NCBI GenBank assembly: GCA_903922535.1
Contig: CAIXUF010001056.1
Coordinates: forward strand, 1 to 6,396
Length of the DNA stretch: 6,396 nt
Source: Candidatus Hydrogenedentota bacterium
Lineage (GTDB): Bacteria; Hydrogenedentota; Hydrogenedentia; Hydrogenedentiales; CAITNO01
Direction of reading: 5' to 3'
Every line of letters begins with the position of its first letter. Position 1 is the first letter of the stretch. The notes beneath the pieces were generated by a model that was not told the DNA's origin, did no database searches, and saw only the letters and a program-made list of their open reading frames with translations. Both the position numbers and the translations under genes were made by a program. Positions 6,393 to 6,396 of the stretch are shown here, piece by piece.

Positions 6393-6396
6393 AAAG

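Overview
This is a GC-rich bacterial window with two protein genes and one tRNA. The strongest signals are a very large modular secreted or surface protein that enters from upstream of the window (nt 1-4500, + strand), a tRNA-Asn(GUU) on the minus strand (4621-4696) with its own promoter and intrinsic terminator, and a complete class II DAHP synthase gene (4904-6238, + strand). About 160 nt of non-coding DNA with unusual foldback structure follow. No lineage marker is decisive. A Gly-rich region followed by InlB-B-like, DUF5011-like, HYR-like and PASTA-like domains and then an array of SPNGGETW (Kre9/KNH-like) modules is a style I associate with large extracellular proteins of environmental Gram-negative lineages such as Planctomycetes/PVC relatives or Candidatus Hydrogenedentes. 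That placement is inference only.

Region 1 (1-4500): the reading frame is open to the left edge, so the true start and any signal peptide lie outside. From N to C the visible 1499 residues are: a Gly-rich segment with a strict GGX array; about 170 residues I do not recognise; an InlB-B/Flg_new-like repeat; a DUF5011-like Ig fold; a HYR-like domain; one PASTA-like domain; and nine tandem modules of about 95-100 residues that run almost to the stop codon. No sortase, PEP-CTERM or other C-terminal anchor is visible.

Region 2 (4501-4903): no credible protein gene. It holds a minus-strand terminator, the tRNA-Asn gene with encoded CCA, the tRNA promoter, and candidate plus-strand promoter elements for the DAHP synthase gene. 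The surface-protein gene converges on the tRNA gene with no plus-strand intrinsic terminator between them. The tRNA and DAHP synthase genes diverge from the 207-nt interval 4697-4903.

Region 3 (4904-6238): DAHP synthase, the entry enzyme of the shikimate pathway. All four metal ligands are present, but Tyr replaces a Glu listed as a phosphoenolpyruvate contact in the Mycobacterium tuberculosis enzyme.

Region 4 (6239-6396): two foldback elements, a short GC hairpin with a 5' GGAG and a larger bulged hairpin near the right edge. They look like an interspersed repeat or the edge of a mobile or structured-RNA element. I could not identify it. The three genes have no evident shared function. I found no clear evidence of a new multi-gene system; the modular surface protein and the terminal foldback DNA are the parts most worth a second look.
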